From assembly GCF_023634645.1 (NCBI RefSeq), contig NZ_JAMKMR010000021.1, forward strand, positions 1-64,000: 64,000 bases of DNA, written 5' to 3'. A program made the translations under genes and the position numbers. The stretch is from Vibrio sinus (GTDB lineage: Bacteria; Pseudomonadota; Gammaproteobacteria; Enterobacterales; Vibrionaceae). How positions within the stretch are numbered: the stretch's first letter is position 1; every line of letters starts with the position of its first letter. Below the pieces are notes generated by a model, which worked only from the letters and a program-made list of their open reading frames with translations, was not told the origin of the DNA and did no database searches. Shown piece by piece: positions 25,600-34,925 of this stretch.

Positions 25600-26024
25600 T
25601 AAGCTGTCAAGCCATACTTAAGTTTATTAATTTCTTCAATAACGATACTGATTCCAGTGACAGTGTCACACATGGAGAGTGGTGACTCTTTGCCAAAGGC
25701 AATACTAGGTCTATTTAACCAACGTAGCGTAGCGTCACGATCACCGAAATATTCATCCGCTTGTTTGACGAGATCTGTCAGCATTAACGCATGTTCGCTG
25801 GAAGTTGGACTCAGTGTTGCGCCTTTTTCTTTCTGTTTACGTTGCAAACTACGTAAATTGACCCCAATCATCCTAGCGTACTCGGCTTTGGTCACACCAA
25901 GAATCGATGTCCCCTTCTCTAAAACGGTGACAGGCAATCCATTACGAATAAGCATAAGGCTATCACTCACTGAATGGACTTCATCTTTGTCACCACCTAA
26001 CATTTCATACGCTGAGCGATACAT
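25599..26024 (-). CDS. Xre/MbcA/ParS-type antitoxin with DUF2384 domain
   Basis: The 141-residue protein has an Xre-like helix-turn-helix (LGVTKAEYARMIGVNLRSLQ) and a C-terminal DUF2384 part (ADEYFGDRDATLRWLNRPSI) that binds the RES toxin. The ATG at 26024 has a good AGGAG site. The frame also extends to 26087, but that segment is inside the operator. It should repress the operon through the repeat-containing operator just upstream. Confidence 0.9.
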   Translation of the reverse strand: MYRSAYEMLGGDKDEVHSVSDSLMLIRNGLPVTVLEKGTSILGVTKAEYARMIGVNLRSLQRKQKEKGATLSPTSSEHALMLTDLVKQADEYFGDRDATLRWLNRPSIAFGKESPLSMCDTVTGISIVIEEINKLKYGLTA

Positions 26025-26060
26025 AAGACTTCTCCTCTTGTTCTGTAGAACACTATAGAC

Positions 26061-26090
26061 GACAAATGTCACTACAACAAGTGACAAATG
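26061..26090. promoter_or_regulatory. Candidate operator of the RES/Xre operon
   Basis: Two exact copies of GACAAATG (26061-26068 and 26083-26090) are 22 bp apart, two helical turns. Nested inside is the inverted repeat TGTCACT (26067-26073) and AGTGACA (26080-26086). The site lies about 40-65 bp upstream of the antitoxin start. Confidence 0.6.
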
Positions 26091-26182
26091 GTATTATTGT
26101 CTGGGAAAACTTATCTCTTACCATGTAATGCGAAAATAATTTCAACTAGAGTAGCGAAGTAAGTAAAACTATAGTGGTAGCG

Positions 26183-27175
26183 ATGATGACGATTAAAGAG
26201 ATTCTATTTGGATACTATGGAACACAGTGTGTTGCAACCGTTGTGGAGCTCAAAATAGCAGACCTGATTGAGTCAGGTGTGACTCATATTGACGATCTTG
26301 CCCAAAAGACCAGTTCTAGATCTGGAAAGCTGTACCGAATAATGAGGTTCCTGACTGCCAAAGGAGTGTTTACCGAGCATCCAGGCCAAAAGTTCTCATT
26401 GAATAAAGAGTCCAAACAACTCCTATCTTCACATCCAGAAAATATCCAAGACTTCATAAAGCTACACGCGAGTTATTTCTATCAAGGCGCTGGCAAAATT
26501 TACGAAAGCATGTCGACAGACGTAACTCCATTCGAGTTGGAGTTTGGTTCTATTGCTGGCCAATACTTTAGAGATAACGATGTCGCTGGAGAAATCTACA
26601 ATAGTGCGATGAAAGAAAACTCAGAACTCTATGGACGGCTTATCACTGAGCTATACGACTTTTCAAGTTACAAAAACATCATTGATATAGGTGGTGGAAT
26701 CGGTAGTCTGATTGTGAATATATTGCTTAAATATCAATCTGCTAATGGTATTAACTTCGATATCCCTAACTTACAACAGCGCTCAGAAGAGTATATTGGA
26801 TTATCAGAGGTTTCACATCGATGCAAGTACGTGTCCGGAGATTTTTACGAATCTATTCCACAAGGTGGCGATATCTACTTGATGAAGGCCATACTACATG
26901 GCAAAACTCAAGAAGAAGCAGCCACCCTACTCGAGAAATGCCGACAAACGATGGTATCTGCTAAAGCCAAACTTCTCGTCATTGAACGGGCTATTATCAA
27001 TAATTCAGCACACTATGTTGAAGCATGTACCAATGATATTAATATGCTTAATGTCACCGCTGGCAAGGTACGAACGCTTGCTGAATTTGAGTCCTTGTAT
27101 GATATTTGCGGGTTAAACTTACACCAAATTATACCTATCACTGACTCTGTGTGTTTGATGGAGCTGAGCGCTTAG
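26183..27175 (+). CDS. O-methyltransferase, acetylserotonin-methyltransferase-like
   Basis: The product has about 330 residues with the two-part layout of this family. An N-terminal winged-helix dimerisation region (LKIADLIESGVTHIDDLAQK, LYRIMRFLTAKGVF) comes first. The SAM-binding domain follows, with IIDIGGGIGSLIVNIL and an LMKAILHGK segment whose histidine corresponds to the catalytic base. Such enzymes methylate hydroxyl groups on small aromatic or polyketide substrates. There are no biosynthetic neighbours, so the substrate is unknown. The start is uncertain among GTG 26174 and ATG 26183 or 26186, since no clear ribosome site is present. Confidence 0.8.
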   Translation: MMTIKEILFGYYGTQCVATVVELKIADLIESGVTHIDDLAQKTSSRSGKLYRIMRFLTAKGVFTEHPGQKFSLNKESKQLLSSHPENIQDFIKLHASYFYQGAGKIYESMSTDVTPFELEFGSIAGQYFRDNDVAGEIYNSAMKENSELYGRLITELYDFSSYKNIIDIGGGIGSLIVNILLKYQSANGINFDIPNLQQRSEEYIGLSEVSHRCKYVSGDFYESIPQGGDIYLMKAILHGKTQEEAATLLEKCRQTMVSAKAKLLVIERAIINNSAHYVEACTNDINMLNVTAGKVRTLAEFESLYDICGLNLHQIIPITDSVCLMELSA

Positions 27176-27362
27176 TACGTTTATACCGAAATCCCTTCAT
27201 ATGCCGAGCAGGCCACCCCTTCACATTGAGTCTGCGAGGCTATCTCTATTTGGAAATAATATTTATAGTCAATTTTAGGTACTTGATTATATTTTTTATC
27301 CCACCAAATTTAGTTATAGTGCGTTAAGGCCTAATTAAGAGATATCGAACTCGTAAAGATAA

Positions 27363-27388
27363 GGCACCCTAGAAATGTCTAGAGTGCC
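27363..27388 (-). terminator. Intrinsic terminator after ybiT
   Basis: GGCAC-C-CTAGA and TCTAG-A-GTGCC flank a 4-nt loop (27363-27388), a 10-bp stem with one internal mismatch on the plus strand (C-A; a T-G pair on the minus RNA). On the minus strand TTATCTTT follows. Confidence 0.75.
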
Positions 27389-27416
27389 GATATAACTACA
27401 CAGGTTTGCGCGAATA

Positions 27417-29009
27417 TTATTCAACAACCCCTTTTGACTTCAAGTACTCCGTATAGGTACCTTTGAAGTCGATAATAGTATTTTCTTTAATCTCAATAAT
27501 ACGCGTCGCCAACGAGTCAACAAACACCCTATCGTGGGAAACAAAGAACAAGGTGCCTTTGTAGTTTTCCAATGCAGTATTCAATGACTCAATCGACTCC
27601 ATATCCATGTGGTTGGTGGGTTCGTCCATCAACAAGATATTAGGCTTGTGCATCATCAATTTACCAAGGAGCATACGTCCTTGTTCACCACCTGAAAGCA
27701 CTTTTACCGACTTCTTGATATCATCTTGAGAAAATAGCATTCGACCTAAGAAGCTGCGTACAACCTGTTCATCATCGCCTTCTTGACGCCACTGCCCCAT
27801 CCATTCCATTAAGTTGATGTCTTGAGCAAAGTCTTCCGCATGATCTTGTGCGTAGTAACCAATATTTGAGTTTTCAGACCACTTATATTCACCAGCTCTA
27901 GGTGCGTGGGCACCAGCAAGTGTGTTAAGAAGCGTCGTTTTACCTACACCGTTTTCTCCGATAATAGCTACACGTTCACCGACCTCAAATATCGCGTTAA
28001 AATTAGCGAAAAGATCGTTATCGTAACCTTGGGTAAGGCCTTCAACTACCAACGCATTTCTGAACAGCTCTTTAGATTGCTCAAAGCGAATGAATGGGTT
28101 TTGGCGGCTTGACGCTTTCACCTCTTCCAACTGAATTTTATCAATTAACTTTGCTCTAGACGTTGCTTGCTTCGCTTTTGACGCATTGGCCGAGAAACGA
28201 GCAACGAAAGTTTGCAACTCAGCTATCTGAGCTTTCTTTTTGGCGTTATCGGCCAATAGGCGCTCTCTTGCTTGGCTCGCCGCCATCATGTACTCGTCAT
28301 AGTTTCCTGGATACAAACGAAGATCACCGTAATCCAAGTCGGCCATATGTGTACAAACACTATTTAGGAAGTGGCGATCGTGAGAGATAATAATCATGGT
28401 GCAGTTTCGTTCGTTAAGCGTATGCTCCAACCAGCGAATGGTGTCAATATCCAGGTTGTTGGTTGGCTCATCGAGCAACATAATATGTGGGTCCGCAAAC
28501 AGCACTTGCGCCAGTAGAACACGAAGCTTCCATCCTGGAGCCACTTCACTCATAAGACCGTAATGCTGCTCAACAGGAATACCAACACCTAGCAGAAGCT
28601 CACCGGCTTTTGCTTCCGCCATATACCCATCCATCTCGGCAAACTGAACTTCAAGTTCCGCGACAAGCATGCCCTCTTCTTCGCTCATTTCCGGCAAAGA
28701 ATATATACGATCTCTTTCTTGTTTAACTTGCCAAAGTTCTTTGTAACCCATAATTACAGTATCGATAACAGAGAACGCTTCATAGGCAAACTGGTCTTGA
28801 TTTAGCTTGGCAACCCTTTCATTCGGATCATAACTGACATTTCCACCTGTAGGATCAAGCTCTCCACTCAGAATTTTCATGAACGTCGACTTGCCACATC
28901 CGTTTGCCCCAATCAGACCATAGCGATTCCCTTCACCAAATTTGACCGAGATATTTTCAAACAACGGCTTAGCGCCAAATTGTTGAGTAATGTTTGCAGT
29001 GGAAATCAA
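27417..29009 (-). CDS. ybiT: ABC-F family ATPase YbiT
   Basis: The 530-residue soluble protein has two ATP-binding cassettes and no membrane segments. The first has GANGCGKSTFMKIL and LLDEPTNNLDI; the second has GENGVGKTTLLNTLAG, LSGGEQGRMLLGK and LMDEPTNHMDME. A linker rich in basic residues lies between them (LLADNAKKKAQIAELQTFVA). ABC-F proteins act on the ribosome, and length and motifs fit YbiT. It stands alone with its own terminator. Confidence 0.93.
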   Translation of the reverse strand: MISTANITQQFGAKPLFENISVKFGEGNRYGLIGANGCGKSTFMKILSGELDPTGGNVSYDPNERVAKLNQDQFAYEAFSVIDTVIMGYKELWQVKQERDRIYSLPEMSEEEGMLVAELEVQFAEMDGYMAEAKAGELLLGVGIPVEQHYGLMSEVAPGWKLRVLLAQVLFADPHIMLLDEPTNNLDIDTIRWLEHTLNERNCTMIIISHDRHFLNSVCTHMADLDYGDLRLYPGNYDEYMMAASQARERLLADNAKKKAQIAELQTFVARFSANASKAKQATSRAKLIDKIQLEEVKASSRQNPFIRFEQSKELFRNALVVEGLTQGYDNDLFANFNAIFEVGERVAIIGENGVGKTTLLNTLAGAHAPRAGEYKWSENSNIGYYAQDHAEDFAQDINLMEWMGQWRQEGDDEQVVRSFLGRMLFSQDDIKKSVKVLSGGEQGRMLLGKLMMHKPNILLMDEPTNHMDMESIESLNTALENYKGTLFFVSHDRVFVDSLATRIIEIKENTIIDFKGTYTEYLKSKGVVE

Positions 29010-29167
29010 AATCTATACCTTAAAATTAAAATTTGGCGACACGTTACTTGTTCACAGACAGAACTTCAAGCACATATTGAACTCTGAGAAGCGGAAAATG
29101 ATACAGAATAAGTTCAGCAAATTAAGTATACTACCTGTCTTCACATTCGATCTTAGGATTATTCATT

Positions 29168-29755
29168 ATGATTCCAGTACAAGATACCCACTGGGTGATC
29201 CTTGCAGGGGGCCGAGGCTCTAGAATGAATGGTGAAGACAAAGGCCTTGTTGAGCTTAATGGCAAAACGCTAATTGAACATACGTTGGAAGCTCTAACTA
29301 AACAGGCCAAACAAATAACGATTATTGCGAATAGAAACTTGCAGCGTTATAGAGAGTTTGCCCCGGTTGTTTCCGATGATATAAAAGGATTTCAAGGCCC
29401 TTTAGCTGGGATCCAAGCTGGATTAACCGCGAGTAAGGCAGGATGGGTTGGCTTTGTTCCATGCGATTGCCCTTTTCTAAGCCACGATCTTGTCGAAACG
29501 TTTTGTGCGCACGTAGATAAAACCCATGTGGTTTATTTCGCGCACGATGGTGAGAAAAAGCAGCCCATTTTTAGCCTATGGAATAAGAAAGCTTTGGCTC
29601 CTCTTACCCACTACCTACAGCGTGGTGAGCGGAAAGTCGGGCTATTCTATAAAGAACTACCTTCTAAGCAGGTTAACTTTAGCAATAGTCGGCAAAGTTT
29701 TATCAACCTAAATAGCCCAGAAGATCTTAAACAGTTTACAAAGCCTAAGTGCTAG
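29168..29755 (+). CDS. mobA: Molybdenum cofactor guanylyltransferase MobA
   Basis: MobA attaches GMP to molybdopterin to form the guanine dinucleotide cofactor. The 195-residue protein has LAGGRGSRMNGEDKGLVEL for GTP binding, LAGIQAGLTASKAGWVGFVP with the following CDCPF metal site, and INLNSPEDLK near the end. Its product would serve molybdoenzymes such as the YdeP-type protein at 45.8 kb. The next gene starts 35 bp downstream. Confidence 0.95.
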   Translation: MIPVQDTHWVILAGGRGSRMNGEDKGLVELNGKTLIEHTLEALTKQAKQITIIANRNLQRYREFAPVVSDDIKGFQGPLAGIQAGLTASKAGWVGFVPCDCPFLSHDLVETFCAHVDKTHVVYFAHDGEKKQPIFSLWNKKALAPLTHYLQRGERKVGLFYKELPSKQVNFSNSRQSFINLNSPEDLKQFTKPKC

Positions 29756-29790
29756 TTGTGTATGCCGCAACCGCTTAGTGAGGAATATAA

Positions 29791-30051
29791 ATGGCAAGAA
29801 CAATTATTTACACCTACAAGAATGAACAAAAGTCTCTGACGTTTTCTTTTGAGAAACATAGGAACATCCATGAAGCCGTTGCAGAGGCGGAAGGGATTGA
29901 TTTAACTGAATACTTAAAGATGGAACAACAAATAGAAGCTGTATCCGATACAAAAGCCGTACGAAACTATCGAGATGCGCATTTTAGAAAATTAGGGTTT
30001 GGAAAGATCACTTTAGCGCAAAAAGAAAACAAAGGCGTAGGTGAAAAGTAA
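29791..30051 (+). CDS. DUF2960-type small protein
   Basis: The 86-residue basic protein starts MARTIIYTYKNEQKSLTFSF and contains KHRNIHEAVAEAEGIDLTEY and FRKLGFG, the pattern I recall for DUF2960 of Vibrio and relatives. Its function is unknown. It follows mobA closely and ends at a strong terminator, so the two may be cotranscribed. Confidence 0.75.
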   Translation: MARTIIYTYKNEQKSLTFSFEKHRNIHEAVAEAEGIDLTEYLKMEQQIEAVSDTKAVRNYRDAHFRKLGFGKITLAQKENKGVGEK

Positions 30052-30061
30052 CTATCTAGAA

Positions 30062-30091
30062 AAAAAGCCTGATTCATACGTCAGGCTTTTT
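30062..30091. terminator. Bidirectional intrinsic terminator
   Basis: AAAAAGCCTGA (30062-30072) and TCAGGCTTTTT (30081-30091) are perfect inverted repeats with an 8-nt loop. They separate the DUF2960 gene from the converging nagK. Confidence 0.93.
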
Positions 30092-30119
30092 AATCAACGA
30101 TTTTCAATAAACTATGAAG

Positions 30120-31028
30120 CTACTTAATGTTCAGGAAGGCAGCACCACGGACACCGCCAGCATCTCCGTGCAATGCCTTAATGATTTTTGGGCATTTAGC
30201 CACAGACATTAGGTACTTTGGCACACGCTTAGGCATTTCATCATAAATCAATTCGAAGTTAGATAGACCACCACCAAGTGCGACGACATCAGGATCATTG
30301 GCGGTAAAAATGTTAGCCAAACAAATCGCTAAAAGCTCCATAAAGCGTTCAACATGTTCCGATGCATTCTCTTCACCTTCCCCGTAACTTCTAATAATAT
30401 CAATCGCCGCTTTTCTCTCTGAGTAGTAATGCTCATAAAGAAGTTCAAACCCGCGACCAGACAGATAACTATCAAGGCAACCTTTCTTACCACATCCACA
30501 ACCTAAAAGTGGCGCTTTCTCCCCTAAATGGAACCATGCGTCAATAGGTAAACGAGTATGACCAAATTCTCCGGCAACGTGATTCCCACCTGAGAAGACT
30601 TTACCTTCATAAATCAAACCACCACCAAAGCCGGTGCCAAGGATTAACCCCATTACTGCGGACTCATTCTGTAAGCCCTCATCCCATGCTTCAGATAATG
30701 CAAAACAATTTGCGTCATTTTCAATTTTGACGTCTCGTTCTACTCTTGCTTCAAGATCTGCTCTAAGAAGCTTACCATTTGCGGAAGGAACATTGACGGT
30801 CAGCACCGTGTCATCTTCGGCACTCACAATCCCTGGTATACCAAGACCAATCTTACCTTTAACACCAAACTTTTCATCATATTTGGTCACTAATCCGGCC
30901 AATGTGTCGAGCAATAACTCGTAGTCTTCAGTTGGCGTTGGTACACGTTCAGCTGCCAGTCGTTCTAGTTTTTCGTTAAACGCACCAAATTCAATCTTTG
31001 TGCCACCGACATCAAAGCCGTAATACAT
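30120..31028 (-). CDS. nagK: N-acetyl-D-glucosamine kinase (ROK family)
   Basis: NagK phosphorylates N-acetylglucosamine released from cell wall or chitin. The 302-residue protein has the ROK opening YYGFDVGGTKIEFGAFN, the ENDANCFALSEA segment with the catalytic aspartate, GTGFGGGLIYEGKVFSG, a GEFGHTRLP motif, and the zinc site CGCGKKGCLDSYLSGRG. Length and motifs match NagK rather than a ROK repressor, since no helix-turn-helix is present. Confidence 0.93.
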   Translation of the reverse strand: MYYGFDVGGTKIEFGAFNEKLERLAAERVPTPTEDYELLLDTLAGLVTKYDEKFGVKGKIGLGIPGIVSAEDDTVLTVNVPSANGKLLRADLEARVERDVKIENDANCFALSEAWDEGLQNESAVMGLILGTGFGGGLIYEGKVFSGGNHVAGEFGHTRLPIDAWFHLGEKAPLLGCGCGKKGCLDSYLSGRGFELLYEHYYSERKAAIDIIRSYGEGEENASEHVERFMELLAICLANIFTANDPDVVALGGGLSNFELIYDEMPKRVPKYLMSVAKCPKIIKALHGDAGGVRGAAFLNIK

Positions 31029-31123
31029 ACAATTTACCCCCTTTAATAATGAAACTCATCCCATAGATGATATGCCCAAGCGTAAACGATCACTTGGGAA
31101 AATAAAACTTTTAGTCCGTGAGA

Positions 31124-31882
31124 CTACACTGAACTCTCAGCCCTTCCAAACGCCCTGTTTTCTTTCAAGAACTTTTGTAAATATGGGCGATTAATATCTG
31201 GCTTATATCGGCTTTTGGTTAGCATATAACTCTCACGAAATGCTTGAAACCATCCGCTCAACAACAACGATTCTTTTATATAACCTAATTGTTCAAACAC
31301 TAAAGACGCCACTTCTGCAGTCGCTAGATGATTCTCATTATCGGAACTTCGCATCATGTATTGAGAGATTGACTCTGGCCGAATTGACAAGACAGGCAGC
31401 GAATCAAGATACGGTGACTTACGAAACATCCGTCTTGCCTCACGCCAACTACCATCAAGAAAAATAAGTAGCGGTTGCTTACCTTCTGCAATATTCGTTG
31501 CATTATAATCAGAGGATAAGACCCTTGCTTTATCTTCTACATATTCTTCAGGGAATACCAAAATCGGTTGGTATTTGGGAGCGTTAAGTGTTGCCAATAA
31601 TTGCTGGCTCGGCTCGGTACGACTCCATTGGTAAACGTGGCAATCATCAATAGTATCGGCTATTAACCTGCCAGTATTACTCGGTTTGAGAACCTCATTT
31701 TCACTGAGTATTATCATTGCGGATAAATCATTGCTTGCTTTGGGTTGGTGCTCGCACAAACAATAACGCTTATCGACTTGGCAATGCGTGCAGCGATTGA
31801 CTTTTGCGCCTCTGGCTTTAAATGGTTTAGTCGACATTTTTAGCCGATGTTGATAAGCGATATGGAAAGCATGCGTTCTCAT
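31124..31882 (-). CDS. DTW-domain tRNA aminocarboxypropyltransferase-like protein
   Basis: DTW proteins of the YfiP/TapT type add an aminocarboxypropyl group to uridine in tRNA. The 252-residue protein aligns with E. coli YfiP over its full length. It has the cysteine cluster RCTHCQVDKRYCLC, then MKPSNTGRLIAD-like LKPSNTGRLIADTIDD, QWSRTEPSQQLLA and LIFLDGSWREARRMFRKSPY, where DGSW stands for the DTW box. The start ATG at 31882 fits the alignment; an ATG at 31837 is also possible. Confidence 0.9.
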   Translation of the reverse strand: MRTHAFHIAYQHRLKMSTKPFKARGAKVNRCTHCQVDKRYCLCEHQPKASNDLSAMIILSENEVLKPSNTGRLIADTIDDCHVYQWSRTEPSQQLLATLNAPKYQPILVFPEEYVEDKARVLSSDYNATNIAEGKQPLLIFLDGSWREARRMFRKSPYLDSLPVLSIRPESISQYMMRSSDNENHLATAEVASLVFEQLGYIKESLLLSGWFQAFRESYMLTKSRYKPDINRPYLQKFLKENRAFGRAESSV

Positions 31883-31974
31883 GACAATAGATCAATTAAC
31901 CTGAAAAGTTACGTTTTAGTGGAAAATTTTCGAATTGTACTTACAGTAACAGTAGATTGGTAGTGGTAGTTGAC

Positions 31975-32754
31975 ATGATTGATGTAGAAGTAAGCCGAAT
32001 TGTTTTTTTCTTAGCCACAATATTGCTATGCGCCCTATGGGAAGTCTTACTACCCGACAATACGTTGCAGTGCAGTAAACTCATCCGGTGGTTAAACAAC
32101 TTTTCCCTGTCTAGCTTAAACACATTGATTATCAAGCTGTTTATCCCCGTTCTCGCCTTTCAAGTTGCCAATGAAATGTCTGAGTTACAAATAGGGTTAC
32201 TCAATCTCCTCCCCTTACCCAGTGTATTGAGTTTTTTATTTTCAATATTAGTCCTTGATTTCGCCATTTATTGGCAACACAGAATTTTTCATCTCGTCCC
32301 GTCGCTTTGGGCGATTCATCGTGTACATCACGCGGATAGAGACGTGGATATCTCTACGGGCGTACGATTCCACCCCATAGAAATTATCCTGTCTTTTTGG
32401 ATTAAATTAGGCGTTGTAGTATTAATGGGTGTTAGCCCCATTGCCATTGTTGCATTTGAGGTCATACTCAGTTCAAGTTCGATCTACACTCATAGCAATG
32501 CAAAGTTAAACGATAAGCTAGATCGTTGGCTAAAGTACCTATTGGTCACACCAAATATGCACCGTATTCATCACAGTACCGAACACCAGCTTAATAGCTC
32601 TAACTTTGGCTTCTTTCTATCTGTATGGGATCACTGGTTTGGTACCTATCTCGACACCAAAGAACATGGTTTCAAGATAGGTTTACAAGAGTTTAGAGAT
32701 AAACGAGAAATGTGGATTGACCGACTACTCAGTCAACCATTTCGAAAGTCTTGA
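31975..32754 (+). CDS. Sterol desaturase / fatty-acid hydroxylase family membrane protein
   Basis: The 259-residue membrane protein has three histidine boxes that bind a di-iron centre: HRIFH in IYWQHRIFH, HRVHH in WAIHRVHHADRD, and HRIHHS in TPNMHRIHHSTEH. About four hydrophobic segments precede and separate them. The family hydroxylates or desaturates lipids and sterols; the substrate here is unknown. The ATG at 31975 is preferred over a TTG at 31957. It abuts the converging small gene at 32755. Confidence 0.88.
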   Translation: MIDVEVSRIVFFLATILLCALWEVLLPDNTLQCSKLIRWLNNFSLSSLNTLIIKLFIPVLAFQVANEMSELQIGLLNLLPLPSVLSFLFSILVLDFAIYWQHRIFHLVPSLWAIHRVHHADRDVDISTGVRFHPIEIILSFWIKLGVVVLMGVSPIAIVAFEVILSSSSIYTHSNAKLNDKLDRWLKYLLVTPNMHRIHHSTEHQLNSSNFGFFLSVWDHWFGTYLDTKEHGFKIGLQEFRDKREMWIDRLLSQPFRKS

Positions 32755-33099
32755 CTAATCGTATTTCGCCACCGCCGAATCAAACAGGTTTTTTACCAAG
32801 GCGATGTATTCATCTAAAAAGTTGATTTGTTCGTTTGTAGCAGGCTTAGCCCAAACACCAGCTAATACTTCCCCTAGCTCCTCTACAACGACATCAGCTT
32901 CTTTTAATAACTGAAAACGTACACTAGAGTGCAACTCAGGGTTTTGCTCAAATATCGCCATGATATTACTTGAGATCATATCCGTTACCACATCCTCAAC
33001 ACTCTCTTCGCCTGTATCACCATCATCTGAGGCGAAGACATCTAAATTGAATGCTAAGTGTTCGATCAAAGCAACATAACCATCGGTTTCTACAACCAC
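32755..33099 (-). CDS. DUF3802-like small acidic protein
   Basis: The 114-residue acidic protein starts at a GTG with a GGAGG site 5-6 bases upstream. The beginning (VVETDGYVALIEHLAFNLDV) resembles a small family known from Vibrio and relatives that I recall as DUF3802. No motif tells the function. It has no membrane or signal segment, and it directly abuts the converging desaturase-like gene. Confidence 0.65.
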   Translation of the reverse strand: MVVETDGYVALIEHLAFNLDVFASDDGDTGEESVEDVVTDMISSNIMAIFEQNPELHSSVRFQLLKEADVVVEELGEVLAGVWAKPATNEQINFLDEYIALVKNLFDSAVAKYD

Positions 33100-33382
33100 A
33101 GTTTTCCTCCATTAAACAGTAGCGCAGGATTTGGGAATTCCTTCAATAATACTAAGACAAAACTGGCACTTTTAACAATGTAACCTAACAAGACCCAGGT
33201 AAATTTATGCGCTCAGCACCCAAAAACCACAAAACAGCTGATAATTCGTCGATGGCATTGATAGTAAATTAAAAAGTCAAACTAAACTCTACCCACTGTT
33301 CATTTCTTTGAAAAAGACTTCAGATCTATCGTGAAACATGTCCTAAACTATGAACAAATCTTGATTATTTCTTGGAGTGAGT

Positions 33383-34249
33383 ATGTGGCAAGCGATTTCT
33401 CAACAATTGTCCGAGAAGTTGATGTTCTCTTTTAATATTTCAGAGAAAACCAAGTTATCTGGCGGGGATATTAGCGAGTCCTATATGATCAGCGATGGTC
33501 AAGACAGATATTTCGTTAAAGTCAATACACGCGAGTGTCACTCGATTTTTGAAATAGAAGCTGAAAACATCAAAGCCTTGCGCACGACAGATACTATATA
33601 CATTCCAGAGTTAGTCATGACTGGCACGACCAAATCTCACTCCTTTATTGTTCTCAACTACTTATCGATTAAACCACTCGATGATCCGCAAAACAGCTAT
33701 CTATTCGGGCAGCAGCTCGCCCGGCTACATTCTTGGGGAGATCAAGGCGAATATGGTTTTGACAGAGACAACTATATCGGGACAACGATTCAACCTAACC
33801 CATGGCACCGAAAATGGCATCGTTTCTTTTCTGAGCAACGTATCGGGTGGCAATTACAGCTTCTTTCGGAAAAAGGCATCAACCTCGTCGATATTTCTGA
33901 GTTAACACGTTTTATCAGTGAGGTACTTTCATCCCATCATCCGAAGCCTTCACTTCTGCATGGTGACTTATGGAGTGGAAATGCCGGAAACTCTGCCTTT
34001 GGCCCTATTTGTTTTGATCCTGCATGTTATTGGGGAGATAGAGAATGCGATATTGCGATGACCGAGTTGTTTAAAGGGTTCTTACCCGAGTTCTATCAAG
34101 GTTACCAAAGCGTGCTACCACTAGATTCGGGGTATCAGCAACGTAAAGACATTTACAATTTATATCATGTCCTTAATCACTGTAATCAATTTGGTGGCCA
34201 TTACCTAGCTCAAGCCGAATCGCTCATAGACACCATTGTTTCTCGCTGA
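33383..34249 (+). CDS. Fructosamine-kinase-like protein (YniA type)
   Basis: The 288-residue protein has the fructosamine/ketosamine kinase layout. KLSGGDISESYMI resembles the P-loop-like opening and YFVKVN carries the ATP-binding lysine. A catalytic LLHGDLWSGNAG follows, then FDPACYWGDRECDIAM with the metal aspartate. Such kinases repair glycated proteins or metabolites. The ATG at 33383 has a TTGGAG site; the GTG at 33377 overlaps it. It ends at a hairpin terminator. Confidence 0.9.
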   Translation: MWQAISQQLSEKLMFSFNISEKTKLSGGDISESYMISDGQDRYFVKVNTRECHSIFEIEAENIKALRTTDTIYIPELVMTGTTKSHSFIVLNYLSIKPLDDPQNSYLFGQQLARLHSWGDQGEYGFDRDNYIGTTIQPNPWHRKWHRFFSEQRIGWQLQLLSEKGINLVDISELTRFISEVLSSHHPKPSLLHGDLWSGNAGNSAFGPICFDPACYWGDRECDIAMTELFKGFLPEFYQGYQSVLPLDSGYQQRKDIYNLYHVLNHCNQFGGHYLAQAESLIDTIVSR

Positions 34250-34266
34250 CAGCGTCAGGAACCAAT

Positions 34267-34293
34267 AACGTTGCTACTTTAAGCAGCAACGTT
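34267..34293. terminator. Intrinsic terminator between converging genes
   Basis: AACGTTGCT (34267-34275) and AGCAACGTT (34285-34293) form a perfect 9-bp stem with a 9-nt loop, followed by TTTGTC. It lies between the kinase-like gene and the converging ribE. Confidence 0.75.
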
Positions 34294-34307
34294 TGTCATA
34301 GTAGTGG

Positions 34308-34925
34308 TTAAGCGTTCTTAAGCCTGTTATCCATCACTCGTTCGACGGTATCGACAATCGCTTGGGTTTGCGGGTCAAACTCAACATTCACTTTATCGCC
34401 CACTTGCCGACGACCAAATAGGGTCCTATTTAAAGTCTCTGGGATTAGATGTACGTTGAATGCATTCCCTTTTACTTCACCTATCGTCAAAGAGCATCCA
34501 TCTAAGCCAATATAACCTTTTTCTAAAACGTATTTCATTTTATCTAAAGGCAATAAAAACCAAAGTGTTTTGTTATTAGGCGTCTCGATAACTTGCGTAA
34601 TTTCAGCTACGACACTGATATGCCCCGACATATTGTGGCCACCAATTTCATCACCAAACTTGGCCGCTCTCTCTATATTGACATAGTCCCCTTCAGATAA
34701 CTGACTTAGATTAGTAGCGCTCAGCGTTTCATTCATCAAATCAAACGTAACCAGCTCATCATCTATCTGGGTAACCGTTAAACAACAACCGTTATGGGCA
34801 ACAGATGCACCGATTTCTATGCCCTGAGATAACTCTCCTGATAGCCTAACAATATGCGTTTGAAAATCTTGTTTTTTCTCTATGGACTCTACCTGAGCCA
34901 TGCCTCTTACGATGCCAGTAAACAT
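34308..34925 (-). CDS. ribE: Riboflavin synthase alpha subunit
   Basis: The enzyme dismutates two lumazine molecules to riboflavin. The 205-residue protein starts MFTGIVRGMAQVESIEKK and has the internal repeat of two lumazine-binding halves: VAHNGCCLTVTQ in the first and IGLDGCSLTIGEV in the second, plus NIERAAKFGDEIGGH. The ATG at 34925 matches the invariant MFTGIV start; the longer frame is rejected. It is divergent from norM. No FMN riboswitch is evident upstream. Confidence 0.95.
   Translation of the reverse strand: MFTGIVRGMAQVESIEKKQDFQTHIVRLSGELSQGIEIGASVAHNGCCLTVTQIDDELVTFDLMNETLSATNLSQLSEGDYVNIERAAKFGDEIGGHNMSGHISVVAEITQVIETPNNKTLWFLLPLDKMKYVLEKGYIGLDGCSLTIGEVKGNAFNVHLIPETLNRTLFGRRQVGDKVNVEFDPQTQAIVDTVERVMDNRLKNA

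Noticed and set aside
28163..28390. Frames inside ybiT on the opposite strand
   Set aside because: They are antisense shadows of a conserved ABC-F gene.
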